Source of the DNA: a virus
Virus record (IMG/VR): IMGVR_UViG_3300049218_000295
Location: 104,949-168,948 of that record
DNA length: 64,000 bases
Strand: one strand, 5' to 3'
Part shown: positions 56,337 to 63,985 of the stretch, piece after piece
Numbering within the stretch: position 1 is the first letter of the stretch
Layout of the letters: each line of letters starts with the position of its first letter
Position numbers and translations under genes: made by a program
The notes under the pieces: model-generated
The model's input: the letters and a program-made list of their open reading frames with translations, nothing else
Databases searched by the model: none
What the model was told of the DNA's origin: nothing

Positions 56337-57098
56337 TTATTCGTCCGCAATATCCGGATAGTTTGGAATCAAGGATGGAAGTATTTCTCGGTCCTGTGTG
56401 AAAATCGGAGTTTCCACAACTTCCCAGCGAGTCCGTCTGACCGGAGTGTCGCGCAAATCACCCCCAGTCGGTGTAATCCAGTAGTCCTTCTTCACAATAA
56501 GGCGTCCACGTTTTTTGCCGGAATCGTAGTCGTTCCAGTTGATTCCTTTTTGGAAGATGAGTTCTTGGGCTTGGTCGAGTTTCACACCGTGCAACTCTTT
56601 ATGAGAATAAAGTGATTGGGCCACCATATTGATGGAGTTGCGAGTCGCGTCTTTCTGTCTCCAAATGAGATAATTCCGAACTTCGATTGGACTAGAAATC
56701 ACCCAGGCACGAGAATCGAAAAGAGCCTTGCCTTCGCCCTTTGGGTAGTTACGATTAAATGCTGCAGTGGCCAGAGCGGCGGAAATCGAAACCACCTTTT
56801 GCAAGTTTCCATCAAACCACGCTTGAGTTTGTGGTGTTTCGAAGTCTGTAAGTAAGATGGAGATCTCGTCTGATTGAACAAACGCACACTTTGCTCCCAT
56901 CATTTCTGGGAGCATTTCCAAAGCCGTATTATTCATGGCTTTAATAAGATCCTCGTCGAATGGACGCTCACAGTGACGCGTAAAGGTATGGAACGCCTTG
57001 CCATCAACGCGGATCAATGTATAGGTCCGACGCGGTAGCTCGTAACGCATCCGGTCCTCGTAATCGTTTTTCATTCTGTCGCCGAGTGAGTCTTGCAT
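56337..57098 (-). CDS. thg1: Thg1-family 3'-5' tRNA polymerase
   Basis: tRNA(His) guanylyltransferase-like enzyme, 253 aa. Metal-binding motifs are RVDGKAFHTF (Asp32) and VQSDEIS (Asp77/Glu78), with the family's helical C-terminal domain. Thg1-like proteins add nucleotides 3' to 5' and repair 5'-truncated tRNAs. The phage tRNA-His already encodes G-1, so repair of damaged tRNAs is the more likely job. Confidence 0.93.
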   Translation of the reverse strand: MQDSLGDRMKNDYEDRMRYELPRRTYTLIRVDGKAFHTFTRHCERPFDEDLIKAMNNTALEMLPEMMGAKCAFVQSDEISILLTDFETPQTQAWFDGNLQKVVSISAALATAAFNRNYPKGEGKALFDSRAWVISSPIEVRNYLIWRQKDATRNSINMVAQSLYSHKELHGVKLDQAQELIFQKGINWNDYDSGKKRGRLIVKKDYWITPTGGDLRDTPVRRTRWEVVETPIFTQDREILPSLIPNYPDIADE

Positions 57099-57114
57099 GA
57101 AAGCATTTTAAGAC

Positions 57115-57143
57115 TTGTGCGCACTGTTCTTATATGCTATAAG
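57115..57143 (+). promoter_or_regulatory. Promoter giving a leaderless mRNA
   Basis: TTGTGC at 57115-57120, 17-bp spacer ending ATGC, TATAAG at 57138-57143. The ATG at 57150 is 6 nt downstream of the -10 box. Confidence 0.85.
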
Positions 57144-57149
57144 GACCGA

Positions 57150-57362
57150 ATGAAATCATTCGCGCTACTGCTACTGTCTTTATTCGTGGTCCTTATTCCC
57201 ATCGCCCAGGCCGAACCTGAAACGTCCGACTGCATCTTAATGATGAAAGGCTTTGTTGACGGTAAGGCTTTTTGGTATTATCAATGCGAGAACGCTGCTC
57301 AGAAATGTGGGTTGCTCATTCACCAAGGGGAGTCACCCAAACGGAGTTGTGAGAACAAATAG
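57150..57362 (+). CDS. Small secreted protein
   Basis: A 70-aa protein with a clear signal peptide (hydrophobic 5-16, cleavage near AQA-EPE). The mature part has four Cys, suggesting disulfides in the periplasm. Probably translated from a leaderless mRNA. Overlaps the HNH gene by 1 nt. Confidence 0.75.
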   Translation: MKSFALLLLSLFVVLIPIAQAEPETSDCILMMKGFVDGKAFWYYQCENAAQKCGLLIHQGESPKRSCENK

Positions 57363-57691
57363 TGGCGCGTGTTGGAAACCAACACATTCTTGTTAAGCAA
57401 CCACATCTGCAATCTCCAGCCGCTCTGTATTTGCTGCGGCGAAAGTATGCGTCCATTTCCTACTACTTGCGCTGGGAGAAATACCGGAAAGAGTATCTTG
57501 CAACACAAAACCTGACCTGCCACTATTGTAAGCAAACCAACCTGAAAATCAAAAGCAAGGACCCCAAGGAGCTTGCTACAATTGATCATGTCGTTCCACG
57601 GGCACTAGGGGGCAAGAACGAACCTAGCAACTATGTGGTTGCCTGTCAGCATTGCAATGAAAAGAAAGGAGCAAAATTAGCGAATCGCTGA
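57362..57691 (+). CDS. HNH endonuclease (second)
   Basis: A 109-aa HNH nuclease with GTG start. Core: CHYCKQ, ATIDHVVPRALGG, NYVVACQHCNEKKG. Free-standing and in line with a mobile endonuclease. Converges on the gene at 57677. Confidence 0.92.
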   Translation: MARVGNQHILVKQPHLQSPAALYLLRRKYASISYYLRWEKYRKEYLATQNLTCHYCKQTNLKIKSKDPKELATIDHVVPRALGGKNEPSNYVVACQHCNEKKGAKLANR

Positions 57692-57973
57692 TTTGCCTTC
57701 TTGGAGAACCTTCATGTGGACGCTGGCATTCAATGTTGGCCAGGCCACCATCTGGCCATCGTCCACAATTTCCCAGATCACGATGTCATGGGGTCCGGCA
57801 AGTTTCAACTTCATGTACCAATCCACCGGCATAATGATTTGGCGGTCATCGGAGAGTACAAAAGTTAGATAGCCTACATTTCCCTCCATCTCGGGAATGA
57901 CCTTCAAAATGCGCGGACGTACTGCGTCATCCAAATCGAAACCTTCGTCGCCGTATTCTTCTTCTTTGCTCAT
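57677..57973 (-). CDS. DUF2442-like protein
   Basis: A 98-aa protein with DUF2442 features: a beta-rich core with FVLSDDRQIIMPVDWYMKL and WPTLNASVHMKVL near the end. Overlaps the HNH gene by 15 nt. Confidence 0.7.
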   Translation of the reverse strand: MSKEEEYGDEGFDLDDAVRPRILKVIPEMEGNVGYLTFVLSDDRQIIMPVDWYMKLKLAGPHDIVIWEIVDDGQMVAWPTLNASVHMKVLQEGKSAIR

Positions 57974-57986
57974 AGAGACTTTTAGG

Positions 57987-58283
57987 CTAGACTGCCTCGC
58001 ATTTGGTCTCGCTGTCTGACCCAATTTGAAGGAGAGGCTTTTCCAGCGCTTTTTCATTTTGTAAGGCCTGCAACTCCACCAAAGCTGCCGCGAACTTTAA
58101 TCCCGCCAGATAGCCTACTCTTTTGTGAAACTCTGGGTCCTTGTCCTTGGCGAGTTCGATTTGCTTTTCTACCACCTGAATGGCGTGGGCTATCTCATGG
58201 GCGATTGAGTTGGTGAGCTTACTTGAAACCTCACGTCTAATTTGGCGGTCGACTTCCTGTCGAATTTCGTATTCTTTACGCAT
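57987..58283 (-). CDS. Helical unknown protein with HEIAH
   Basis: A 98-aa helical protein; GAGGGGG precedes the ATG. IAHEIAHAIQ contains an H-E-x2-H sequence, but in a context lacking other zincin features, so it is probably coincidental. Function unknown. Confidence 0.58.
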   Translation of the reverse strand: MRKEYEIRQEVDRQIRREVSSKLTNSIAHEIAHAIQVVEKQIELAKDKDPEFHKRVGYLAGLKFAAALVELQALQNEKALEKPLLQIGSDSETKCEAV

Positions 58284-58308
58284 AATACCCCCTCTTTCAA
58301 GGTAGGCA

Positions 58309-58677
58309 TTAGCGTTTTTCGGGAGTTGTCCAATTGATTCCGGCGAGTTGGATGGGGTGGAACCACGCACGAATGAAACGGGTTGTGATTTGAAGATCGT
58401 CCACAGCAATATCAGGCTTTGGTAAGAAAGCCTGAAAAAGGTGCGCAATACCAAGGCGCTCCGCGTGCTCCTTGCAGTAATCATCGCCCGCTTGCGACCA
58501 AAGAAAGAGGCGACAGCCGCGACTTTTGGCATAGTGCAAAAATTCAATAACCGAAGGTTTGGGGTGGTCATGGCGGTCCATAATCGTGTCATCGACGTCC
58601 ACGTATACCACCGTGCCTGGTTTCCAATCGCTTTCGTCGTCCAAAATCTCTTCAAATTCCTTTTTGACATCGAGCAT
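58309..58677 (-). CDS. HAD-superfamily phosphatase-like protein
   Basis: A 122-aa compact HAD: motif I VYVDVDDTIM, motif II FLWSQAG, motif IV PKPDIAVDDLQ. Belongs to the small HAD proteins found in large phages; probably acts on nucleotides or nucleic-acid 5'/3' ends. Confidence 0.82.
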   Translation of the reverse strand: MLDVKKEFEEILDDESDWKPGTVVYVDVDDTIMDRHDHPKPSVIEFLHYAKSRGCRLFLWSQAGDDYCKEHAERLGIAHLFQAFLPKPDIAVDDLQITTRFIRAWFHPIQLAGINWTTPEKR

Positions 58678-58685
58678 CCTGGGTT

Positions 58686-58994
58686 TTAGTCCCCTAGTTC
58701 TTTCATGATGAATGCGGCTTGTTTCAGAATCTTGGTGGCATGCTTGGCAAACATTTCACACAGGACTTCTTCTACTTGGTGCGGCGTTAGGTCAGCAGCT
58801 CCCACACAAGTAGAAGCGAAATATGCGTGGCAAAGCTCATGGACCACGGTTTCTCGGTTTAAGTCATCCTCATTCAGAACAATGCAGCGAGTCTCTGGAA
58901 AGGTGACTCCGGCATGCATCCCAAAGCGCTGCTCGAATTCCTCGTCGTCCAGGGCCGTCACTTCCCAAATATCACCACAAATCAAAACCCTCAT
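58686..58994 (-). CDS. Zincin-like metallopeptidase
   Basis: A 102-aa protein with HELCH (VVHELCHAYF) and a downstream EEVLCEMFA glutamate helix, consistent with the short zincins found in phages and toxin systems. Role unknown. Confidence 0.78.
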   Translation of the reverse strand: MRVLICGDIWEVTALDDEEFEQRFGMHAGVTFPETRCIVLNEDDLNRETVVHELCHAYFASTCVGAADLTPHQVEEVLCEMFAKHATKILKQAAFIMKELGD

Positions 58995-59031
58995 AGGTTC
59001 AAATTAATGGCGCGACTGCTAAAAATCCTAC

Positions 59032-59526
59032 GTGAACAGTCATAAAGTTATAGTGTTTGTTGATATGGATGGTGTACTGGCGAATTTTGATTCTGCAATT
59101 TCGCGTCAACGTGGTGAGCCCTACGTCAAAGTCGATGACCCGCCCGAGATGTTTGTCAAAGGCTTCTTTAGGAACCTACCGGTCATGCCGGGTGCCGCCG
59201 AAGGTATTCATGCCTTATTACAAATGCCAAAACTCGCGCTTTACATTGGGTTTAAGTTTTCCAACAAGAATGTTAATTCAGCGACGGAAAAACTAGAATG
59301 GCTCTACGAGCATTTCCCTAAGCTCGCTCGGCATTGTATGCTCTCTTGCGATAAAGGCCTCCTTAGAGGAGATTACTTAATCGATGACGACCGCAAGTGG
59401 GAGCACCAATTCCAGGGCAAATTTCTCCACTTTGACCCCCAGTCGCCATCCGAACAAAACTGGCAAAAGATCGTGGAATATTTTAAGAAGAAATATGACT
59501 CAGACCATCATAGCCCCTCCACCTAA
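59032..59526 (+). CDS. 5'(3')-deoxyribonucleotidase-like HAD
   Basis: A 164-aa HAD phosphatase of the NT5C type, with GTG start: motif I VDMDGVLANFD (residues 10-20), a cap segment FFRNLPVMPGA, motif II-like FKFSNK and motif IV LIDDDRKWE. Dephosphorylates deoxynucleotides in relatives. A small zinc-ribbon gene starts before its end. Confidence 0.85.
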   Translation: MNSHKVIVFVDMDGVLANFDSAISRQRGEPYVKVDDPPEMFVKGFFRNLPVMPGAAEGIHALLQMPKLALYIGFKFSNKNVNSATEKLEWLYEHFPKLARHCMLSCDKGLLRGDYLIDDDRKWEHQFQGKFLHFDPQSPSEQNWQKIVEYFKKKYDSDHHSPST

Positions 59527-59740
59527 GTATAACGAACACTTTCGTTGTCTTTCGTGTGGAGTTGAGTTTTTATACAAACCCGGCCCGGTCTCGCGATGCC
59601 CACGCTGCCAGGGCAAGTATTTCCTATGGGTCAACTGGGAAAAGGACTGGTACTGCGATGCGCAGACCGGTAGCTGGTGCAGATTATCTTTAGAGCATGA
59701 AAAACCCAAGCAAGAGCAAACCGAAGACCAAAAGTTGTGA
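59495..59740 (+). CDS. Zinc-ribbon protein, 81 aa
   Basis: A protein with CLSCG and CPRCQG as a zinc ribbon, and a later Cys/Trp pair. ATG at 59495 follows the nucleotidase 3' end by overlap. Function unknown. Confidence 0.7.
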   Translation: MTQTIIAPPPKYNEHFRCLSCGVEFLYKPGPVSRCPRCQGKYFLWVNWEKDWYCDAQTGSWCRLSLEHEKPKQEQTEDQKL

Positions 59741-59906
59741 TGGTTATGACAACGGTTGGCCCCCAAATACGACCAAGTACCCTAAGGCAACGAAGCCCAG
59801 CCAGGGCGCTTATCCCTTCCAAATGCCACCGCAGCCTATTACCCCGAAAAGCGGCGCGTATCCAATGCCAATGCCAGGAGTAGCAAAATCTTCTAAAAAG
59901 AAGTAA
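59697..59906 (+). CDS. Pro/Lys-rich small protein
   Basis: A 69-aa low-complexity basic protein (PFQMPPQPITPKSGAYPMPMPG). Overlaps the zinc-ribbon gene by 44 nt. Probably disordered. Confidence 0.55.
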   Translation: MKNPSKSKPKTKSCDGYDNGWPPNTTKYPKATKPSQGAYPFQMPPQPITPKSGAYPMPMPGVAKSSKKK

Positions 59907-60166
59907 TGGTTCTCTGGAAGCCTCCAAAATGTGGAAACGAACACGGCCAAGTCAAATGTTTGATTTGCTCGAGTATCACTTATAAGTGCGGCTGCTTTAA
60001 CGCTCAAAGTTGCACCAGTTACCAACGTTGTAAAGCCTGTAAAGAGCGGGTGGCGAACGCCTCAGTCGAAGAACTTAGACTCCTCGTAGACCAGCTTTAT
60101 GAAGCCGTCCATGGTTTGCGCAAATACACTATCACGTACAAGCCGATGAGCGAGCGCCGGTTCTAG
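59906..60166 (+). CDS. Cys-rich small protein
   Basis: An 86-aa protein with multiple Cys (CLICSS, CGCFNAQSC, CKACKERV) and a helical C-terminal half. ATG shares a base with the previous TAA. Likely zinc-binding. Confidence 0.68.
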   Translation: MVLWKPPKCGNEHGQVKCLICSSITYKCGCFNAQSCTSYQRCKACKERVANASVEELRLLVDQLYEAVHGLRKYTITYKPMSERRF

Positions 60167-60357
60167 AGCCTGGATTTCGGTTCCAAAACTACGCTATGTG
60201 CGACGACTTCGCACTGTTCATCCAAGATGACCTCCACAATACCACACTCCGGCCAGCACTTTTTCTTGGCCTTTAATTCGTCAATACTGTTAAAGAAGTC
60301 AAGGGTATGGTCGAGTTCGGCCTCAAAATCCACCCCACAAACAAAATGCCTGGACAT
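60163..60357 (-). CDS. Small unknown protein
   Basis: A 64-aa protein with three Cys. CAGGAGA precedes the ATG. Overlaps the convergent gene by 4 nt. Confidence 0.6.
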   Translation of the reverse strand: MSRHFVCGVDFEAELDHTLDFFNSIDELKAKKKCWPECGIVEVILDEQCEVVAHSVVLEPKSRL

Positions 60358-60408
60358 ACTGTCTCCTGCTATGCGTTATAGTGGCCAATCCTTATTGCTA
60401 AGGTAAAC

Positions 60409-60437
60409 TTGACTTAGAGGCTCCGGAGTGGTATACA
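60409..60437 (+). promoter_or_regulatory. Promoter giving a leaderless mRNA
   Basis: TTGACT at 60409-60414, 17-bp spacer, TATACA at 60432-60437. The ATG of the acylphosphatase gene (60443) lies 5 nt downstream of the -10 box. Confidence 0.8.
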
Positions 60438-60442
60438 CTGGT

Positions 60443-60805
60443 ATGCACGAAGTTATTCAAAGACGCCTTATTATAAGTGGAAAAGTGCAGGGAGTGGGCT
60501 TTCGAAGTTCCACCCGTGAAGCCGCAGTAATGCGAAGCTACGCCCCCGAGATGGAGATGGGCGAAGAGCTTCGAGGGTTTGTAAGAAATCTTGCAAACGG
60601 CGATGTGGAAGCGGTCTTTTGTGGAACTCAAGAGGCGGTGATGTGGATGGTTGCCTGGTGCCATCACGGGCCGATTTATGCACGTGTTGACCGCGTAAAA
60701 GTATATAAGGAAACTCCAAATCTGGAACTGGAACGATTTCTGGACGTCAATGATTTTGGGGCGCGGGGGACAGGAACCAATGTCTATTTCCAGAAATATT
60801 TTTGA
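60443..60805 (+). CDS. Acylphosphatase
   Basis: A 120-aa acylphosphatase: ISGKVQGVGFR (Arg of the phosphate cradle) and GFVRNLANGDVEAVFCG (catalytic Asn). Hydrolyses acyl-phosphates in the cytoplasm. ATG at 60443 is set by the promoter, whose +1 coincides with it. Rare in phages. Confidence 0.92.
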   Translation: MHEVIQRRLIISGKVQGVGFRSSTREAAVMRSYAPEMEMGEELRGFVRNLANGDVEAVFCGTQEAVMWMVAWCHHGPIYARVDRVKVYKETPNLELERFLDVNDFGARGTGTNVYFQKYF

Positions 60806-61031
60806 ATGCGCAATTTACGATGGGTCGGAATTTGATCGCATCTATGGCCTTTTGCGCGGAGTAGAACGCGGAACCATTCAGGTTTGTAAAGACCCAGAAT
60901 TGGGCACAACCATCGCCGAAAATGTGAGGTTCGCTCCAGCCGCAGATACGGTTTGTTATTCAAGAACTTGGTTGACCGGCGGTGTAATGGTCCTTGGAGA
61001 TGAGGGGAAACCAGAAACTGACGAGGTCTGA
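60780..61031 (+). CDS. Small unknown protein
   Basis: An 83-aa protein overlapping the acylphosphatase gene by 26 nt and the next gene by 1 nt. No family recognised. Confidence 0.58.
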   Translation: MSISRNIFECAIYDGSEFDRIYGLLRGVERGTIQVCKDPELGTTIAENVRFAPAADTVCYSRTWLTGGVMVLGDEGKPETDEV

Positions 61032-61327
61032 TGATATTCGATAAGGTTATCTTTGATGAGCACTTTTTCCAAATGTTAAAGGCTAACAGAGAGGTTGTCT
61101 CCGAAGCTAGTGTGCCTAGGTTTGTCTTTGAGACCGAAGTTAGTGTGCTTAGGTTCGATGAAGAACGGGCAGCCCACAAACTCACCCAGGTTGGTAAGCC
61201 TTTTGATGGTTCTCTAGTGCTTGTTATTGATACATTGCAAGCTTTAGCGTCAATCGACCAAAGACCGGATGAGAATTCCACACTTTTCAAATGGGCTTAC
61301 AATAGAACTGACAAGCCAGATTCCTAG
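61031..61327 (+). CDS. Small unknown protein, TAG stop
   Basis: A 98-aa protein with charged segments. Its ATG overlaps the previous TGA. No domain recognised. Confidence 0.6.
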   Translation: MIFDKVIFDEHFFQMLKANREVVSEASVPRFVFETEVSVLRFDEERAAHKLTQVGKPFDGSLVLVIDTLQALASIDQRPDENSTLFKWAYNRTDKPDS

Positions 61328-61342
61328 CCTATATTTTGAGGT

Positions 61343-61534
61343 ATGGCACCCGAAAAACTGGCTCATTATTGGATTTGTTTCGAATGCGCAGAAGCTAAAA
61401 AGGGTACTTGGCCTGAGGGTCATGTGGCGACCTGTATGCTCGGAGATTGCCCTTATTGCGGCCTTCCGGGAAGTCTCGCTCCTATTGTTGACTTCGATTG
61501 GCCCGACCGTGATCTCAGCGCCTGGCGCGACTAA
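61343..61534 (+). CDS. Small Cys-rich (zinc) protein
   Basis: A 63-aa protein: ICFECAEAKKG, then CMLGDCPYCGLPG, a plausible zinc-binding module. Function unknown. Confidence 0.65.
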   Translation: MAPEKLAHYWICFECAEAKKGTWPEGHVATCMLGDCPYCGLPGSLAPIVDFDWPDRDLSAWRD

Positions 61535-61857
61535 CTGGGATCTTTTGAATAGATATTCTCAATGTTGTATTTGTGGCCACAATTGCCGCACTTGAAAGTC
61601 TTGCGCATGATTGACTTGTTGTCCCAGAAAAATCCATTGATTTCATCTTCGTCGAAGCTGTATTCACATTTAGGACAGGCAGTCTCCGGCGGCGCTAAGT
61701 ATATCCACTCTTCGGTCCAGTTGCCCCTTGTATAGTAATGACTACCTTGTTCACCTCCACCGTCTAGATACCAGGCCAAAAAATTGCTGCGGCCTTGCTT
61801 GGTGTCGAAGTATAGGGTGAGTTTGACTTTGTCCATAGGTTCGTCTTTTTTGGGCAT
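61531..61857 (-). CDS. Zinc-ribbon protein
   Basis: A 108-aa protein with CPKCEYSFDEDE and CGNCGHKYN forming a zinc ribbon; N-terminal half is beta-rich (KLTLYFDTKQGRS). ATG at 61857 (or 61836). Overlaps the convergent gene by 4 nt. Confidence 0.68.
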   Translation of the reverse strand: MPKKDEPMDKVKLTLYFDTKQGRSNFLAWYLDGGGEQGSHYYTRGNWTEEWIYLAPPETACPKCEYSFDEDEINGFFWDNKSIMRKTFKCGNCGHKYNIENIYSKDPS

Positions 61858-61877
61858 CCTGGTTATTTTTATGCGAT

Positions 61878-62441
61878 ATGGCCCTGACGCGAAACCAAAT
61901 TCTTGACGCATTGGCAGACCTCGGGATCGAGGTCTCCAGAGACAACAAAGTTTCACGGAAATCTGTAAACGCAGCGCTTCAATGGGACCTCGAAGGGGTC
62001 CAGGCTTTGGCCGAAAAGTTGAACCACCTTGGTATCAGCCCCGAACCACTTAAAGCGCCCTTTCATATCGAGCTTTCGCCGGAACTCTATCGCGAGATGG
62101 CCATTAAGTCTCTAAAGGCCAAGCGCCCTGATATGGACTGGGAGAACATCTTACCACAAGTCCCAAAAGAAGAGAAGCACAAAGATGCCGCAGCAGGCTT
62201 TAACGACGTTGATGACTGGCAAGATGGTATCTTCCTCGAGATGCTTCAAAAGAAGCTGATGTCAATTATTGGGGACTGGGATAAAGTTCGCGCTGTCATG
62301 GATGAGTTTAATAAATACGAAGTCCGACTTCTTATTGCGCCGAAGGTCGAAACCGCTCCCGCAAAGGATAAAGCAGACAGCGGTATTGCTCCAATTGGTC
62401 CTCATCTTGGTTCAGGCGCGGATAAGTGGCAAGGCCCATGA
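61878..62441 (+). CDS. Unknown protein, 187 aa
   Basis: N-terminal helix-turn-helix-like segment (TRNQILDALADLGIEVSRDNKVSRKSVN), then a helical body and Ala/Pro-rich tail. Stop overlaps the next gene (ATGA). Possibly a DNA-binding or virion-associated protein. Confidence 0.6.
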   Translation: MALTRNQILDALADLGIEVSRDNKVSRKSVNAALQWDLEGVQALAEKLNHLGISPEPLKAPFHIELSPELYREMAIKSLKAKRPDMDWENILPQVPKEEKHKDAAAGFNDVDDWQDGIFLEMLQKKLMSIIGDWDKVRAVMDEFNKYEVRLLIAPKVETAPAKDKADSGIAPIGPHLGSGADKWQGP

Positions 62442-62938
62442 AAACCAAAGCTGGTCCACCGGACAATTGCGTCGTTTGGAGAATGCCTATGAACCTCGAA
62501 GACACGAAACCAGAAGACCTCGAAGAGTCCCCCGCCCCGGATGCTGCTGAGAGCAAAAAAGACAAGAACGAGGAGGATGATTATCTCGCTGAAAAGAAAG
62601 CAAAAGAAAGCCAAATGCTTTCCAAGATTGAGTCCTTTTTGGATGCCAACCAGATTGACCCCGAGCAAATCACAACAGCCGATTTGCAGTGTCTAGTGCT
62701 TGCATTCTCTGTGCGCGATGAAGCGGAGAAAATTTACCAATCCGAGTCTTTCAAAGAGATTTTGGCCGGTGCCTGTGAAGATTTTCCGAACTATAACAAC
62801 GATATCGAGGATTTGAGTGGTGTTATGGATGTAACCCTTGCGGAAGCCCGCGACGAGTTTGCATCGAGCTATGAACACCCGGAATGGTTGATGATTGCAG
62901 GCAAACTGGCTTCAATGCTTCATGGTGGTCTAACTTAG
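62438..62938 (+). CDS. Acidic unknown protein, 166 aa
   Basis: Highly acidic N-terminal 50 residues and a helical C-terminal part (FSVRDEAEKIYQSESFKEI). Start overlaps the previous stop. No family recognised. Overlaps the HAD gene by 4 nt. Confidence 0.6.
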   Translation: MKTKAGPPDNCVVWRMPMNLEDTKPEDLEESPAPDAAESKKDKNEEDDYLAEKKAKESQMLSKIESFLDANQIDPEQITTADLQCLVLAFSVRDEAEKIYQSESFKEILAGACEDFPNYNNDIEDLSGVMDVTLAEARDEFASSYEHPEWLMIAGKLASMLHGGLT

Positions 62939-63261
62939 ACCTTGATATTGACTCGACCTAGAGTCCCTTCGCTAATTCGCGTGTGCATGTCCAAGTCGTC
63001 GATTGTGATGTCAGGCTGAATTGAGCCTTTTTCAATCACTTGGGCCTCTAAGCCCAGTTTCTCACAGATGCGGTCGGCGTAATCGAGTGAGGACTCGTTT
63101 TCACCCCCGCCATTGGACCAGACAACCATCCGGCAACCAAAGCGCTGCAGAAGCCTAAAGAGCTGTACTACCTCTTCGCGTGGTTCCTCGTCGTCATCGA
63201 CCAGGGTGTTATCAACATCAAACGCGACTATAGGCTTCAGGTACACCAAGGATGGGTTCAT
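62935..63261 (-). CDS. HAD-superfamily phosphatase-like protein
   Basis: A 108-aa HAD: motif I VAFDVDNTLVDDD, motif II VVWSNGG, motif IV PDITIDDL. Of the same short type as the protein at 58309-58677. Confidence 0.8.
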   Translation of the reverse strand: MNPSLVYLKPIVAFDVDNTLVDDDEEPREEVVQLFRLLQRFGCRMVVWSNGGGENESSLDYADRICEKLGLEAQVIEKGSIQPDITIDDLDMHTRISEGTLGRVNIKV

Positions 63262-63269
63262 CTAGTCTT

Positions 63270-63749
63270 TTACATCATCGCGGCGGCAACGACTTTGGCC
63301 TTTACGGAATTAAACAAACTGTCGTATTCCTGGGCAGCTTTAGCGTCTTCGCTCATGCTGAAATAAGTGAGCAGATTGAGCGCAGTGTCCTGAAGTCGGA
63401 GCCATCTCCCCAGCACCTCATCAACCGAAATGGTAGCGAAGTCCTGGAGAAGCATGTTAAGAGCATTCACGACATCGGTAGCAGAAAGGGCGGCGGCAGT
63501 GACTCCTGCGCCACAAAGCCCCTTTACAATCTTGATGTGCTTGCAGTCCGTGCCTTTTGGGTTGCAGACCCGCGTCCAACCCATACAGCCACAGGTCCAG
63601 CGGCTATCCGAATTTCGAATGGCGACCGTGTATTCTCGTTTCCCATCTTCGGATTTAACAATACGACGACCTCGGTACTGTTCGGAGTTCTCCAACGTAG
63701 CTACGATTTGGGAACGCTGTGATTGGGAAACGGTAGTTGCTGTTGTCAT
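63270..63749 (-). CDS. SWIM zinc-finger protein
   Basis: A 159-aa protein with CGCMGWTRVCNPKGTDCKHIKIVKG, a C-x-C-x(n)-C-x-H zinc finger of the SWIM type (nucleic-acid or protein binding), followed by a helical C-terminal region. The start at 63749 coincides with the predicted +1 of its promoter. It is read as leaderless. Confidence 0.8.
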   Translation of the reverse strand: MTTATTVSQSQRSQIVATLENSEQYRGRRIVKSEDGKREYTVAIRNSDSRWTCGCMGWTRVCNPKGTDCKHIKIVKGLCGAGVTAAALSATDVVNALNMLLQDFATISVDEVLGRWLRLQDTALNLLTYFSMSEDAKAAQEYDSLFNSVKAKVVAAAMM

Positions 63750-63755
63750 ATTTCC

Positions 63756-63784
63756 ATTATAGCATAGTGTGATATCCTTGTCAA
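63756..63784 (-). promoter_or_regulatory. Promoter giving a leaderless mRNA
   Basis: On the minus strand TTGACA (63784-63779), 17-bp spacer ending ATGC, TATAAT (63761-63756); ATG 63749-63747 begins 6 nt after the -10 box. Confidence 0.88.
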
Positions 63785-63888
63785 GGACGCGCGCTCGGCG
63801 CGCTCGGCCCTTTACTCGCCCTTTAAAGGAGGTGGCCCATAACCATGTCACGCAGGACAGGGTAGTCCCTATCCCGTCCCTGTAGGAC

Positions 63889-63918
63889 TTGACAAGGTGT
63901 GCTATACTATGCTATAAT
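63889..63918 (+). promoter_or_regulatory. Sigma70 promoter at window edge
   Basis: TTGACA at 63889-63894, 18-bp spacer ending ATGC, TATAAT at 63913-63918. The leader holds a GCTCC/GGAGC hairpin near 63940-63955 and a ribosome site AAGGAG before ATG 63986. Confidence 0.85.
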
Positions 63919-63985
63919 AGAATTACAGGCTCGAGGGACGCTCCACTAATGGAGCTTCAAGTAGAGCCAAAACAAGGAGTCCGAA

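Noticed and set aside
58192-58215. HEIAH as a zincin active site in the 57987-58283 protein
   Set aside because: No third ligand or typical strand arrangement; the helix is simply His/Ala-rich.
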